This document shows, one piece after another, positions 49,498 to 59,309 of a DNA stretch of 64,000 bases; within the stretch, counting starts at the first letter, position 1; every line of letters starts with the position of its first letter. The DNA is from Labilibaculum euxinicum (GTDB taxonomy: Bacteria > Bacteroidota > Bacteroidia > Bacteroidales > Marinifilaceae). The DNA is taken from NCBI RefSeq assembly GCF_009795715.1, contig NZ_WTCR01000007.1:186001-250000 (forward strand), in the 5' to 3' direction. The position numbers were made by a program, and so were the translations under genes. The notes under the pieces are model-generated. The model was given only the letters and a program-made list of their open reading frames with translations, was not told where the DNA came from and did not search any database.

Positions 49498-51018
49498 TTA
49501 TTTTGTAGTATCAGTTCTAAAAGGAGATGCAGGCAGTCCTTCTATATTGTATAAATTAGCCCTAAAGAAATTGCCCCATCCATACCTTACATTTTCAATT
49601 TGATTTACCTGTTCTGATGATACAATTATCTTTCCGCCATTTATTGTCGCCTTGGCAGGATAAAAAACACCATTGGAAGATGCTGCCGTAAAACCTTTTA
49701 TGGAATCATTCGGGCACATAAGTCCGTTATTGCAAAAATCAAAAGAAAGTACAGCCTGATGGTCTTTTATTTTCATGGATACAAATCTTGGTCCTGAAAA
49801 GGGTATTTTCTTTTTATATGTTTTTGCCAGAGCCCAGTTTGCCAAACGCTCTCCTGGAATTTGTTTGTTATGCGGATGAATATTAATTGAATCTCCGGCA
49901 TCGGTTATCACTGCCATTCCTGTATTGTTTCCTGATTGCCATGTTTTTAACTGAGCTTCACGAATTTGCGGAGGTTGTTTGTAATGGGGTGCAATTTGTA
50001 CAAAGTAAAATGGCATTTCCGGCTGTTGCCATTCTGTTCGCCAACTTTCAATCATTTTGGTAAACACATACTGATAATCATTGTATCTGATGGAATTGGA
50101 TTCGCCCTGATACCAAACTACACCTTTTATGGAATAGTTAATAATGGGATGGATCATTCCGTTCCATAATGTTGAAAGAGCCTTGTTGTGATAAATACCT
50201 TTGGGCTTGGATGGTTTCTTTATTTTTTCATCGGTATTAGCAGAAGCTAATTTGGCGACTTCCAGCTCATAGTTTTTTAAGTTTGTTTCGTATTGCTTTA
50301 GGTCTTGCGGATAATGATCTCTGGAAGAATAAAACTCGTTAATTAATGCAGTATAAACAGAATCATGTTCCATTACCTCCATTTTTGTCCATGCTTCAGC
50401 AGGAGTTCCCCCCCATGTAGATTGAATTAAACCTATTGGAACGTTCAGGTTTTGGTAAAGTTTACGTCCGAAAAAGTAGCCAACAGCAGAAAACGTTTTT
50501 ACAGATTCACTATTGCAAATTTCCCAATGTCCATTACAGCTATCCAATTCATGCTCGGGCGATAATTTTTGATCGATATGAAATAATCTGATTTCGGGAT
50601 AATTGGCTTCTTGAATAACTTCCTCATAGTTAATAACCCCTGTTTGCCATCTTAGTATTTTAGCTACCGGAAAATCCATGTTTGATTGTCCGGAGCATAA
50701 CCATACTTCGCCAATTAATACATTTTTAATAACAATGGTATTTTCACCTTTTATAGTAATGGTTTGGTTTGCTGATGCTTTTGGTGTTTTTATAATAAGA
50801 CTCCATCTTTCATCTTTGCCACTTGTGGTAAAGTAGTTTTTTCCCCAACTGGTGTTTATATTTATTTTTTCTCCAAATAAGGCTTTGCCCCACAATGTAA
50901 CTTCTGATTGTTGCTGCAATACCATATTATCTGAAATAATTGCCGGCAAAAACACTTTTTCTGAAGTTCTAAAGAATACAAAAAGCAAAAAAAAAGCATA
51001 TAATAATCTGTATTTCAT
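49498..51018 (-). CDS. SGNH/sialate O-acetylesterase-family esterase (pectin locus)
   Basis: This protein of 506 residues has the same family blocks as the xylan-locus enzyme at 9385: LCSGQSNMDFP (nucleophile serine), WGGTPAEAW, WYQGESNSIRYND and the catalytic region INIHPHNKQIPGE. It is shorter because the inserted jelly roll is missing. A signal sequence covers the first 20 residues. In a rhamnogalacturonan locus it most likely removes acetyl groups from galacturonic acid. A REP-like hairpin element lies 32 bp ahead of the ATG, and the leader around the start shares 18 bases with that of the susD gene at 59185. Confidence 0.85.
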   Translation of the reverse strand: MKYRLLYAFFLLFVFFRTSEKVFLPAIISDNMVLQQQSEVTLWGKALFGEKININTSWGKNYFTTSGKDERWSLIIKTPKASANQTITIKGENTIVIKNVLIGEVWLCSGQSNMDFPVAKILRWQTGVINYEEVIQEANYPEIRLFHIDQKLSPEHELDSCNGHWEICNSESVKTFSAVGYFFGRKLYQNLNVPIGLIQSTWGGTPAEAWTKMEVMEHDSVYTALINEFYSSRDHYPQDLKQYETNLKNYELEVAKLASANTDEKIKKPSKPKGIYHNKALSTLWNGMIHPIINYSIKGVVWYQGESNSIRYNDYQYVFTKMIESWRTEWQQPEMPFYFVQIAPHYKQPPQIREAQLKTWQSGNNTGMAVITDAGDSINIHPHNKQIPGERLANWALAKTYKKKIPFSGPRFVSMKIKDHQAVLSFDFCNNGLMCPNDSIKGFTAASSNGVFYPAKATINGGKIIVSSEQVNQIENVRYGWGNFFRANLYNIEGLPASPFRTDTTK

Positions 51019-51049
51019 CTGTTTATAATTTTAAGTTTTTATCAGATGG

Positions 51050-51100
51050 TCCCGAAAGCTTTTGGGATTACCATGCTGGAATAATCATTTCCCTGTGTGT
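51050..51100 (-). repeat. REP-like double-hairpin element, copy 1
   Basis: TCCCGAAAGCTTTTGGGA forms a hairpin with one wobble pair, followed by a 31-base block at 51070-51100 that is identical but for one base to the one at 59247-59277. On the minus strand this block contains GGAAATGATTATTCC, a weaker second hairpin. It lies between the DUF4450-type gene and the acetylesterase inside one operon. Confidence 0.65.
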
Positions 51101-51189
51101 AGAAAGCTTTATACATGGACATTTCATCTATTTAAATTTATTTTTCAATGATCAAATAATAGATCGTTGGATATTTGTCTCTGTGGTAT

Positions 51190-54100
51190 TTATTTTAATA
51201 AAGTGATTCCCATTAATCCGATCACAACATCGTTTGCCAGGCTTTCCAAGCTTATGCTTTGCAATTCTTTGGATGAATTTAAAGGCAAATCAATGAAAAT
51301 ACCCGCCCCTCCTTCTATTTCTCTTCCATCTACTTCGTCTTTGTTTATCCCTAATTCATCGCCCAAATTCCTGCTAACAATTCCCGTTTTAAAAGCTATT
51401 CGGTATGGAGCTGGTCGTTCCAAAGCAAAAGCGTGATCATCTACATACAAATCCTGCTCTATTGGCAACCAATTATCCGGATTGACTAAATTTAATTCTT
51501 CGTGAGTGCCATCGGTATAATGAACTTTTATGAGTCCATTTGGTATATGACATTGCATGTGGTTTGTACTTCCAGCCATCATAAAATAGGCATGTCGTGC
51601 CTTTCCAGATACCGGAATATTCACTTTCGTTGGATAATTATCCCACAAACTGATAAAAACTGTATTTTTCCTTTCTAAATCACAAATCGTGCGAAACGGA
51701 ACATGAAATGGTGTATTCAGAAGGTTATTTTTAGCAGAAGCTCTTAACCCACTGTCATCAATTTCTGCTGTATGGGTCGGATGACACCATTCGCCAATTC
51801 CCTGTGTTGGAATTTGCAAAGTGGTATAAGGCGACCTTGGCGACAAATACTCTTGCTTAAATATATCCGATACAGATGCATTAAAAAATTGATCCATATT
51901 CACCATTTTATAATTACCGGAATTTACTTTCACATTCCAATTGGTGATTGTTTTTTGAAATAAACACTTATCATCATTCAAAATTTGAAGCCGATTACTG
52001 CCAAATACAGCACAAGTATCAGGAATTTTAATTAAAGCTGATGTTTGTCCTGCTTCTACTGACAACGGAATTGAAAACTGATTTACCATCACATTGCCCG
52101 AAAATAACTTGTTGCCATTGTTGGTGATTGAAAAGGCCAGTTCTTCATCTTCGGCATTATAAGAAATATCAAATGCATCTTTAATTTCAATATTTACCGG
52201 TTCCCACCATTTCATTTGGCCTTGTTCTAATTGTGCAAATAAAGTCCGGTTTCCTACTTCACCCACTAATTGTCCCGTAATGGATTTGGATTTCACAGAT
52301 GCCTGATTCAATACATTTTGAGGATCGTAAATAGCTGCAATTTTATTTGTTGTGCTAAATTTCCATTGATCATCAGCCACTCCTATTTTTTGGTAATCTG
52401 ATTTTTTAAGATTTTTACCCTTCCAAACAATTTGAATCTGTGCACTATCTTTTAGTTCAGCATTAATTTGAATCAAAGGACTTCCAATATTTTCAACAAG
52501 CAACCATGATTTTGATTCTCCATTAACCAAAACCTCTGAAATTTGGTCTCTTACTGCCAACACCTTTAATTCCAGATTTAACTTTTCAGCCAGTTTATTT
52601 CTGATCAAGTAAATATCCGTTTCTTCTTCCCTATCGAATTTCAAAGTAATATCAGCAGTAGCTATACTTGCATGCTCCCATCCGGAAGGAAATCCGGGAC
52701 GAAGCTCCAGCTGGTTGTTTAATAAATCCGGATGAATTCCAAATAACCCTTCTACCAATACTCTGGAATACATTCCAACAGGATCACCAAAATCGCGGTA
52801 ACATTCTCCTCGGGCTTTATCGTAATAACTAATTTGTCCGATATTACCGGGACTGCTTCCCAGATACATTCCGTCTAAAACAGAGCTTTTGAACAGTTTA
52901 AAACCTTCATCGTATCTACCTGCCTGCCAATAGGCAAGTGCGGTATGAGCCACCTCGGCAAAAGCCACATTATTAATAGACCAAGAGTATGGAAACCAAT
53001 GAGTTGTAGAAATTGTTTCGTAATTGATCCCATCGTTCAATCCCTTAGCTTGAACGGGAATGTGAGGAATTTCAGTGTCCATATACCTTGTGGCCTGATA
53101 AGCCTGAAATATATCTGATACATCAGAATCCAAGGCATGATAAATTGTCCAAACACCTGCATCGGGATGAACATTTTTATTTCCCATAAAATCAACGTAT
53201 TCTGCCCACCACCCTTTCTCAGCCAACCAAAGTTTTGAGTTAAGTGCTTTCATTATTTTTTCAGATTCAGCAAGATAAACTTGCGGATCTGCTCCAATTT
53301 TTGAAGCTATTAATGCAGCCATTTTATTCGCCCTGTAATTGTATGCCGAAGAATGTGTAACTGCACCACTGTTGTAATAAAGAGCATCACTTGCCCAAAT
53401 GCTTGCATAAGCATCATATAGGCCATCGTTATCGGGATCAAAATTTAATTTTTCCCATTTCAGATGGCGCTTGATAACCGGCCAAACTTTTTTGGCATAT
53501 TCCCAATCTCCAGTCCAGTTCAAATGCCAAAGCAACTCATCAATATAACACAGGTTCATATCATAATGATGCATTTTTGTTGTCTGATTTGGATTGCGGC
53601 AAATGTAACCATTGCTATACATTGGAGTACCCCATTTTTTTAAAGCTCTTGCCAAATTCAGAGAGGAATCCTGAGCTGGATGAGGAATTGATGGTTCTAT
53701 ATCGGTTATTTGCGATGCTGCATAATTATCGAAATGCTGCCTGGCTTTTTTATGCCAACCAACACAATCTCCAACATAAGCAGCCCGCCAACCATTAAGC
53801 CGCATCCTCCAACCAATGGCTCCATGCATCCAGCAATTGTCCCAAATGGCATCGGCAGCAGTACTCAATACACCGCCTAATGGATTAATAAAAGAATCCG
53901 GCGTTTCTATTTGAACTGCATTTGCAATTTCTTTTCTTCTTGCTTCTGCCCGATCGTATAGTTTCGACAAATCACTATATTTCAAAAACTTATCACTCTT
54001 CAACTGAATGCACACAAACTTTTTCACCGAATTTTCCAACGGTACTTTTGCCAACAAAACAGATTTATTATCAGACACTTTAGAGTTCCAAACCTGCATG

Positions 54101-54795
54101 GGAGAATCTAAAGAGAACGGAGATCCTGTTTTTAGCTTTGAATCTACAGGAAAACAAGCTTCAATAGATCTGGGGTTTTTAGTGTTCTGTCCATAATCCA
54201 ACAAAAAACAGTTCTTGTAAATACTATAATCATTACCTAAACAATCATTGGCATGCAAATCAAAACAGTCCGGTTTATCCACACCAAGATCCCCATTTCG
54301 CGAAAACCGTTTATTACTTGCCCCGCCATACATCAATAAAAGTTCAGTACCTTCAGGGATGTTCTCAGTTTCAATTTTCATGATCATCCCATCTGAATCT
54401 GCCAAAGCCAATACCGCAAGTTTTATAATACCATTACTGATAAAAGAATCCTGTATTTCGTAAATTCGACATCCCGGATAATAAGTACTTTTAATTTGAG
54501 AAGCACTATTTAACCAGACGCTGTTTTGCCCGTCCACAAGACCCAATTGAAGATTTCCACCCATATTTGGCATAAAAAAACCAAACTCAGGCACATCTCC
54601 GGTCTCTACACGAAATGCACTATGTCCTCCATACAGTGCCCGATTAAATTTTTTATTCCCATTAAGGATAACAAAACCATCATTATCTGGTTGGTATCGA
54701 AGTTCCCGTTCCAATTTATTTTTCGCATCAGATTTATACTGAGCTCCTGCACAGATAAATGAAAGAGATAATATTGCTGTTAAAAATAATTTCAT
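51190..54795 (-). CDS. Large secreted DUF4450-type protein with predicted (alpha/alpha)6 glycosidase domain
   Basis: The signal peptide (ILSLSFICAGAQ) leads into a segment that I recognise as DUF4450 (RYQPDNDGFVILNGNKKFNRA, with FRVETGDVPEFGFFMP). Residues about 300-720 carry helical-barrel motifs such as WMHGAIGWRMRLNGWRAAY, NLCYIDELLWHLNWTG, WWAEYVD and YSWSINNVAFAEVAHTALAYW, typical of (alpha/alpha)6 hydrolases; the C-terminal 450 residues are beta-rich. The position, 29 bp after a GH65-like gene and upstream of the acetylesterase, GH105 and GH28 genes, suggests cleavage of a rhamnogalacturonan side chain or backbone. Substrate and catalytic residues are unknown. At 1201 residues it is long even for such enzymes. 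Confidence 0.7.
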   Translation of the reverse strand: MKLFLTAILSLSFICAGAQYKSDAKNKLERELRYQPDNDGFVILNGNKKFNRALYGGHSAFRVETGDVPEFGFFMPNMGGNLQLGLVDGQNSVWLNSASQIKSTYYPGCRIYEIQDSFISNGIIKLAVLALADSDGMIMKIETENIPEGTELLLMYGGASNKRFSRNGDLGVDKPDCFDLHANDCLGNDYSIYKNCFLLDYGQNTKNPRSIEACFPVDSKLKTGSPFSLDSPMQVWNSKVSDNKSVLLAKVPLENSVKKFVCIQLKSDKFLKYSDLSKLYDRAEARRKEIANAVQIETPDSFINPLGGVLSTAADAIWDNCWMHGAIGWRMRLNGWRAAYVGDCVGWHKKARQHFDNYAASQITDIEPSIPHPAQDSSLNLARALKKWGTPMYSNGYICRNPNQTTKMHHYDMNLCYIDELLWHLNWTGDWEYAKKVWPVIKRHLKWEKLNFDPDNDGLYDAYASIWASDALYYNSGAVTHSSAYNYRANKMAALIASKIGADPQVYLAESEKIMKALNSKLWLAEKGWWAEYVDFMGNKNVHPDAGVWTIYHALDSDVSDIFQAYQATRYMDTEIPHIPVQAKGLNDGINYETISTTHWFPYSWSINNVAFAEVAHTALAYWQAGRYDEGFKLFKSSVLDGMYLGSSPGNIGQISYYDKARGECYRDFGDPVGMYSRVLVEGLFGIHPDLLNNQLELRPGFPSGWEHASIATADITLKFDREEETDIYLIRNKLAEKLNLELKVLAVRDQISEVLVNGESKSWLLVENIGSPLIQINAELKDSAQIQIVWKGKNLKKSDYQKIGVADDQWKFSTTNKIAAIYDPQNVLNQASVKSKSITGQLVGEVGNRTLFAQLEQGQMKWWEPVNIEIKDAFDISYNAEDEELAFSITNNGNKLFSGNVMVNQFSIPLSVEAGQTSALIKIPDTCAVFGSNRLQILNDDKCLFQKTITNWNVKVNSGNYKMVNMDQFFNASVSDIFKQEYLSPRSPYTTLQIPTQGIGEWCHPTHTAEIDDSGLRASAKNNLLNTPFHVPFRTICDLERKNTVFISLWDNYPTKVNIPVSGKARHAYFMMAGSTNHMQCHIPNGLIKVHYTDGTHEELNLVNPDNWLPIEQDLYVDDHAFALERPAPYRIAFKTGIVSRNLGDELGINKDEVDGREIEGGAGIFIDLPLNSSKELQSISLESLANDVVIGLMGITLLK

Positions 54796-54824
54796 TCAAT
54801 TTTTATTGTGTTTTTCATTCCTGA

Positions 54825-56951
54825 TTAAGGCATTACAGCCAAATCTTCCCATACCACATTCCAGCTTCCATCCTTAGGAAATCCGGGAGTGCCAATCGTA
54901 TTGTTATCCCATCCGGCACACATCATGGAAACAGCAGTTAACAAACCACCATTACCAGGCAGATAAACCCTTAAACGATCATCCTGATAATTATGACCAT
55001 TAACTAAATAGGTGTTGGTTCGTTTGTCCATTAACAAAGCTTCCACTGCTTTTTCAGGTTCACCCAATCTGGCCGCGCACATTGCTACCATAGGATAATC
55101 CCATCCCCATGTTTCATCCCAATTCCATTTATCTAAAATCCAGTTAAGGGTGTTTTTCATATCGTCCGGTCTTGCCAATTTGCATTGAGGTAAAATCCCC
55201 AAAGCACCCAATACGGCCGGATGATCGGAAGTGAAACGGATATCTTCGTAAGTATCCAGAGCATCTTCTGCTGCCAGATACAAACCATCCTTTTCGGCTA
55301 ATGGCGATAATTTTTCTATTATATCATCCCATTTTTCATTTCTTTTTTCGCCTAAGCGTTCGCGCCAATTTTGGGCAACTGATAAGGCATAATGCCAATA
55401 AGACAACTCGAATGGCGGATTAATAGTTTCTGCTGCCCGTAATGATTCCTGTGCAGGAATAATTCCTTTCAGAACATATCTGTCTCCCTTCTCATCATAA
55501 GTGACAAATGAGGCCATAAATTCAGCTGTTGCATTCACCAGCTCCTTATACTTGGTAAGCACTTCTTTCGAAGGATGACTGCGGTATACCAGCTCGCTCA
55601 TGTAAATAAAATGTGGTTGTTGCCAAATTAAAAACGAACCTACCGAAGAAGGTGCTTCGGTGGCCGAAGTATCGGTCATTTTCATCCAACGAACACCATC
55701 AAAGCCTTGTCGTTCGGCTATTTTTTTTGCTGCTGAATAAGCTGTAGAATACCAATCCAGACTTCTCTCCAATAAATCAGTCCGGTTCCATAATGCAAAT
55801 TGAACAGCATGCCACCAGTGCATTTCCAAATGAAATTTACCGAACCAACTGTTGTAGGTTAAACCTGTTTCCTGCGGAGGAATGGATCCGGCACATTGTA
55901 TCGCCATTAAGTATTGAGATAAAATTACGCGTCGTTCCAATTCGTTCGCTCGTTTATCAGTACATTTCGAAAAATCAATGGCACCACCATTTTTCCAAAA
56001 TGATTGCCAATATTCCGATGATTTCACAAGAACATTGTCTAAAGAATCTGTATTATCAGGTTTCTCTTTCGAATAGGCACAGGTAAAAGAAAATTGATTA
56101 CTGCTTGGCGATAAAACAAAATAATGAGGAGCTTTTTCATCCATCTGCGCCTTTCCTTCCCATTTAATTTTCACAAAATAACAGTCATTATCCAATGTCC
56201 GTTTCAACAAACAAAAGCCATCACCTTGAGAAACGACCTCCGTTTTGTGTTTTTCGGGGACATCCCAATTGCTGGCATCATCTGAATGATTTCCTGTTGG
56301 ATAAGGAAATTTAAAATTGATTTTTAACTGAGACTTACCAATAAGTGCTGATGATATTTGTGCCTGCACTTCATCTATAGATGGATGACATGCTGTCTTC
56401 ACCAAAACAGAATCAGAATCCAATTTAAATTGACTAAGCAGTAAACCATCCCACAATTTCAATTCCTGATGAATATCAGCGATATCTTCCGGATTAACTG
56501 CACTTCCATCTTGATGACTTAATTCCAATCCTATATAACCTAAATGTAAACGATGCGGATTTTTCCTAAACCAGTTGGCTGCATCATGCGCTCTTCCCTG
56601 AGTTCTACTTTGCACAGCATACAACTCATCTTTTCCTCTAAAATTGTAGGTTTTTAAAGCTTCTTCCGGCTTATAATTATTGGGATTAAGAAAACTATGC
56701 CATCCCCATTGTGATTGAGTTCCCAGAGGAACCCCATTTTTATAGTTGTTTGGAAAAGTTTGCAATCCTGTGACATCTGCCGTAAAAGCAAAATTTCCAT
56801 TCCCAACCGATAAAGAACTTAATTCGTCAATTTTGGTTATGACCGGATTATTTCGCGTTACTAATTCGTATCGGTTTATTTTGACAGGCACTTTATTTTG
56901 ACAGGCGAATAAGGCCAAACAGGCTATTCCAATTAGTAAGAATTGTTTCAT
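54825..56951 (-). CDS. Predicted (alpha/alpha)6-barrel glycosidase (GH65-like), lipoprotein
   Basis: Lipobox LALFAC (C17). An N-terminal beta-sandwich (about 25-310, SVGNGNFAFTADVTGLQTF) precedes an (alpha/alpha)6 barrel (about 330-700) with FHLEMHWWHAVQFALW (residues 373-388, E376), GLTYNSWFGK, PPFELSYWHYAL and WDETWGWDYPM. This arrangement resembles GH65-type phosphorylases and hydrolases but the exact family is unclear, and I could not name catalytic residues. It is the first gene of the pectin degradation operon, preceded by a promoter with two ATTGTAC boxes. Possible roles are removal of a rhamnose, galacturonic acid or other side-chain unit from pectin. Confidence 0.65.
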   Translation of the reverse strand: MKQFLLIGIACLALFACQNKVPVKINRYELVTRNNPVITKIDELSSLSVGNGNFAFTADVTGLQTFPNNYKNGVPLGTQSQWGWHSFLNPNNYKPEEALKTYNFRGKDELYAVQSRTQGRAHDAANWFRKNPHRLHLGYIGLELSHQDGSAVNPEDIADIHQELKLWDGLLLSQFKLDSDSVLVKTACHPSIDEVQAQISSALIGKSQLKINFKFPYPTGNHSDDASNWDVPEKHKTEVVSQGDGFCLLKRTLDNDCYFVKIKWEGKAQMDEKAPHYFVLSPSSNQFSFTCAYSKEKPDNTDSLDNVLVKSSEYWQSFWKNGGAIDFSKCTDKRANELERRVILSQYLMAIQCAGSIPPQETGLTYNSWFGKFHLEMHWWHAVQFALWNRTDLLERSLDWYSTAYSAAKKIAERQGFDGVRWMKMTDTSATEAPSSVGSFLIWQQPHFIYMSELVYRSHPSKEVLTKYKELVNATAEFMASFVTYDEKGDRYVLKGIIPAQESLRAAETINPPFELSYWHYALSVAQNWRERLGEKRNEKWDDIIEKLSPLAEKDGLYLAAEDALDTYEDIRFTSDHPAVLGALGILPQCKLARPDDMKNTLNWILDKWNWDETWGWDYPMVAMCAARLGEPEKAVEALLMDKRTNTYLVNGHNYQDDRLRVYLPGNGGLLTAVSMMCAGWDNNTIGTPGFPKDGSWNVVWEDLAVMP

Positions 56952-57039
56952 AATAGGATAAATTCTTTATTATTTATGGATTTAATTTTCGTCATTTACT
57001 AAAAAAATACACTTTAATTTTGGTATAGATATGGAAACT

Positions 57040-57103
57040 CAAATCTAAGACATGAAGATAATGCATCGTATGAAGGATTGTACAAATCTATGGAATATTG
57101 TAC
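57040..57103 (-). promoter_or_regulatory. Promoter of the pectin degradation operon with two ATTGTAC boxes
   Basis: ATTGTAC occurs at 57077 and 57097, 20 bp apart. A perfect minus-strand -7 box TAGATTTG covers 57047-57040, 30 bp from the first box. The same two-box layout and distance recur upstream of the pectin susC gene. Probable binding site of the second HTCS. Confidence 0.7.
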
Positions 57104-57228
57104 GGGCTCATACTACAGATCTAAATGGTTGATTCTAATGCATTTCGTAAATAATCAGACTTATACGGGAAAATGATTTTTACAACAGAAGAAGAAATAA
57201 CACTCTTATAATAATAGTATTTTAAGAC

Positions 57229-57269
57229 AATTACCACTGCCAGGCGCTGATTGCCCAGCAATGGTAATT
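57229..57269 (-). terminator. Hairpin after the pectin susCD operon
   Basis: AATTACCACTGC and GCAATGGTAATT pair over 12 bp (one wobble in the minus-strand transcript), about 90 bp past the SusD stop. It separates the susCD operon from the promoter at 57040. The T-rich tail is on the plus-strand side, so the strength for the minus transcript is uncertain. Confidence 0.55.
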
Positions 57270-57358
57270 TTGTTATTTCCCTAAACTAATTCTAAATTAA
57301 TAATCTTATTAACAATAAATTAAATGTCACACTATTTAAATACGAGAACCAATTATCA

Positions 57359-59185
57359 TTAATAAAGAGGATGTTGCTGCCCCTCTAATCCAGAATTCAC
57401 ATCAATCATATTTTGATTTAATGGTAATAGTTCTACTTTATTTTTTTCTAATCCTCTAAATAGAGATTCAATCCATATTTCATCTGCATTTAAAGTTTTT
57501 GAATTGGATAAATCATCATTTCCAAACATATCAAGTACGGTATATCCCTGGGTTTTCAAATCTGCTATTTCAGTATCAGATAATTCATTTTTATAACTCA
57601 AATAATTTACGGCAACAAGGGGATCTTCAAATTCTGTTGCTTTAATAGAGTTGTATGCTCTATACATGTCAGCATCATGATAAGATCCTGTATGGTTAGC
57701 TAATTTTATTAAGTTTTGCTTCGTTTCTGTTAATGTTTCAAAAAGAATACCCCAGCGAATCAGATCCGTTCTTCTTAAACTTTCAAATCCTAATTCCAGT
57801 TTTCGCTCATTTATAATCGCTTTTTTAAATTCATTGTAAGTAGAGGGAATATCACCAATTTTAGACTCATCATTGTTAAATGCTCTCATACGTACAGCCT
57901 TTAAGGCTTTTTCAGCTTCAGTTCCAGGTGAACTATGCAGTTCATTTTCTGCCTCAGCATACATTAGCAAAACATCTGCATAGCGTAACATAGGCCAATT
58001 AATATTACGCTTATTCACCGCAACACCAATCTCAGCTTTCCAGTCTACCCTAAATTTGCCTATGGTACATCCCGCATATGTACTTAGTTTACGCTCATCA
58101 TCTGAATTAATATCATAATTGCAAATCGTTACATCTCTTCTGGTATCACCATCGTTAAAATCGAACCAGTAGGTGGGAATAGCGTGCATAGCTGGTTTTA
58201 CCTTTGAATACATGCTATTTGGGTGAGAATAAATACCATTCGTATAACCTATAGAATATCCATTCACGTTAGATCCATATTGACCAGTTTCAAGCAAAGA
58301 TTCAGAGTTATACCGACCATTAACTAAATCCCGAAAAACATCTGTATAGTTATTCTCCAATTCATTTTCTCCTTTTTGAATAACTTCATAACACGCTTCG
58401 GAAGCTATTTTATAAAGCTCATTAATTCTTTCTTTATCAGCTCTTTGAGCCAATGTAACCGATCCTGAAGAATACGATTCCAGATCCCATCTTAATGAAT
58501 ATCCTGCTCCATATAAAGCTGCTCTGGCCAGTATGCCATAAGCCGCATTTTTTGAAAATCGTTCAGGGGTTGGATATACACCTTGGCTTTTCCAAGGAAG
58601 TAATTCTGTTGCTTTTTGAAGATCCGAAATAACTCCGTCCATAATCGTATCGCGGCTTACTCTTGATGAGGTAAACGTATCCATATCTTCAACAGGTTTT
58701 GTTGGATATGGCACATCACCAAAAAATCTAACAATATTCATAAGATTCATACCTCGTATGGCATATACTTCACCCAACAAAAAATCAATACTTTTTTGAT
58801 CGGAAACAGAGCTCCCCTCTCGCATCGCTGTAAGCTTTTTTATACAAACATTGGCATATTCAATACCTGCATATAAGGCTGTATATGTTGATGAAGGAAT
58901 GTTTGAGGTGGTGTAAACGTAGTTTCCAATTTGATTTTTTGAATTGGTATCACCTTCACTTGATATGCACTCGTCGGTACCCATACCCAATTGGTAATAC
59001 AATTCCCGGTTAAAAGTATTTGGATAACAGGCTAAAACCGCCATTTCTGCTCTGCTGACAGATTCAAAAACTGAACTACTATCGAATTTCGATTCCGAAG
59101 GCATATCTAACCAGTCTTCGCAGGAACTAAGTGTAAAACTCAGCAACAAAAGAATCATTATATAACTTAAATTTATTTTTTTCAT
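57359..59185 (-). CDS. SusD/RagB-family glycan-binding lipoprotein (pectin locus)
   Basis: The real start is 59185 (MKKINLSYIMILLLLSFTLSSCEDW, a lipoprotein signal); the frame open from 59305 runs through the REP-like element, so the additional 40 residues are not credible. SusD features include the helical repeats, RWDLESYSSG, YADVLLMYAEAENEL and the C-terminal GFESLRRTDLIRWG and IKATEFEDP segments. It is paired with the SusC encoded upstream and binds pectin fragments at the surface. The gap of 124 bp between susC stop and this start is long for a susCD pair and holds the repeat element. Confidence 0.95.
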   Translation of the reverse strand: MKKINLSYIMILLLLSFTLSSCEDWLDMPSESKFDSSSVFESVSRAEMAVLACYPNTFNRELYYQLGMGTDECISSEGDTNSKNQIGNYVYTTSNIPSSTYTALYAGIEYANVCIKKLTAMREGSSVSDQKSIDFLLGEVYAIRGMNLMNIVRFFGDVPYPTKPVEDMDTFTSSRVSRDTIMDGVISDLQKATELLPWKSQGVYPTPERFSKNAAYGILARAALYGAGYSLRWDLESYSSGSVTLAQRADKERINELYKIASEACYEVIQKGENELENNYTDVFRDLVNGRYNSESLLETGQYGSNVNGYSIGYTNGIYSHPNSMYSKVKPAMHAIPTYWFDFNDGDTRRDVTICNYDINSDDERKLSTYAGCTIGKFRVDWKAEIGVAVNKRNINWPMLRYADVLLMYAEAENELHSSPGTEAEKALKAVRMRAFNNDESKIGDIPSTYNEFKKAIINERKLELGFESLRRTDLIRWGILFETLTETKQNLIKLANHTGSYHDADMYRAYNSIKATEFEDPLVAVNYLSYKNELSDTEIADLKTQGYTVLDMFGNDDLSNSKTLNADEIWIESLFRGLEKNKVELLPLNQNMIDVNSGLEGQQHPLY

Positions 59186-59221
59186 CTGTTTATAATTTGT
59201 TTTGATTTGCCATATAGCCTG

Positions 59222-59277
59222 TCCCGAACTTGTTTCGGGAGAACTAACCATGCTGGAATAATCATTCCCCTGTGTGT
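59222..59277 (-). repeat. REP-like double-hairpin element, copy 2
   Basis: TCCCGAA and TTCGGGA form a perfect 7-bp stem (59222-59240). The 31-base block at 59247-59277 is almost identical to 51070-51100 and on the minus strand contains GGAATGATTATTCC, a second small hairpin. The element stands 37 bp before the susD ATG and after the susC stop. Confidence 0.7.
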
Positions 59278-59309
59278 TAAAATCACTTTGATATGGTCGT
59301 TTCATATGA

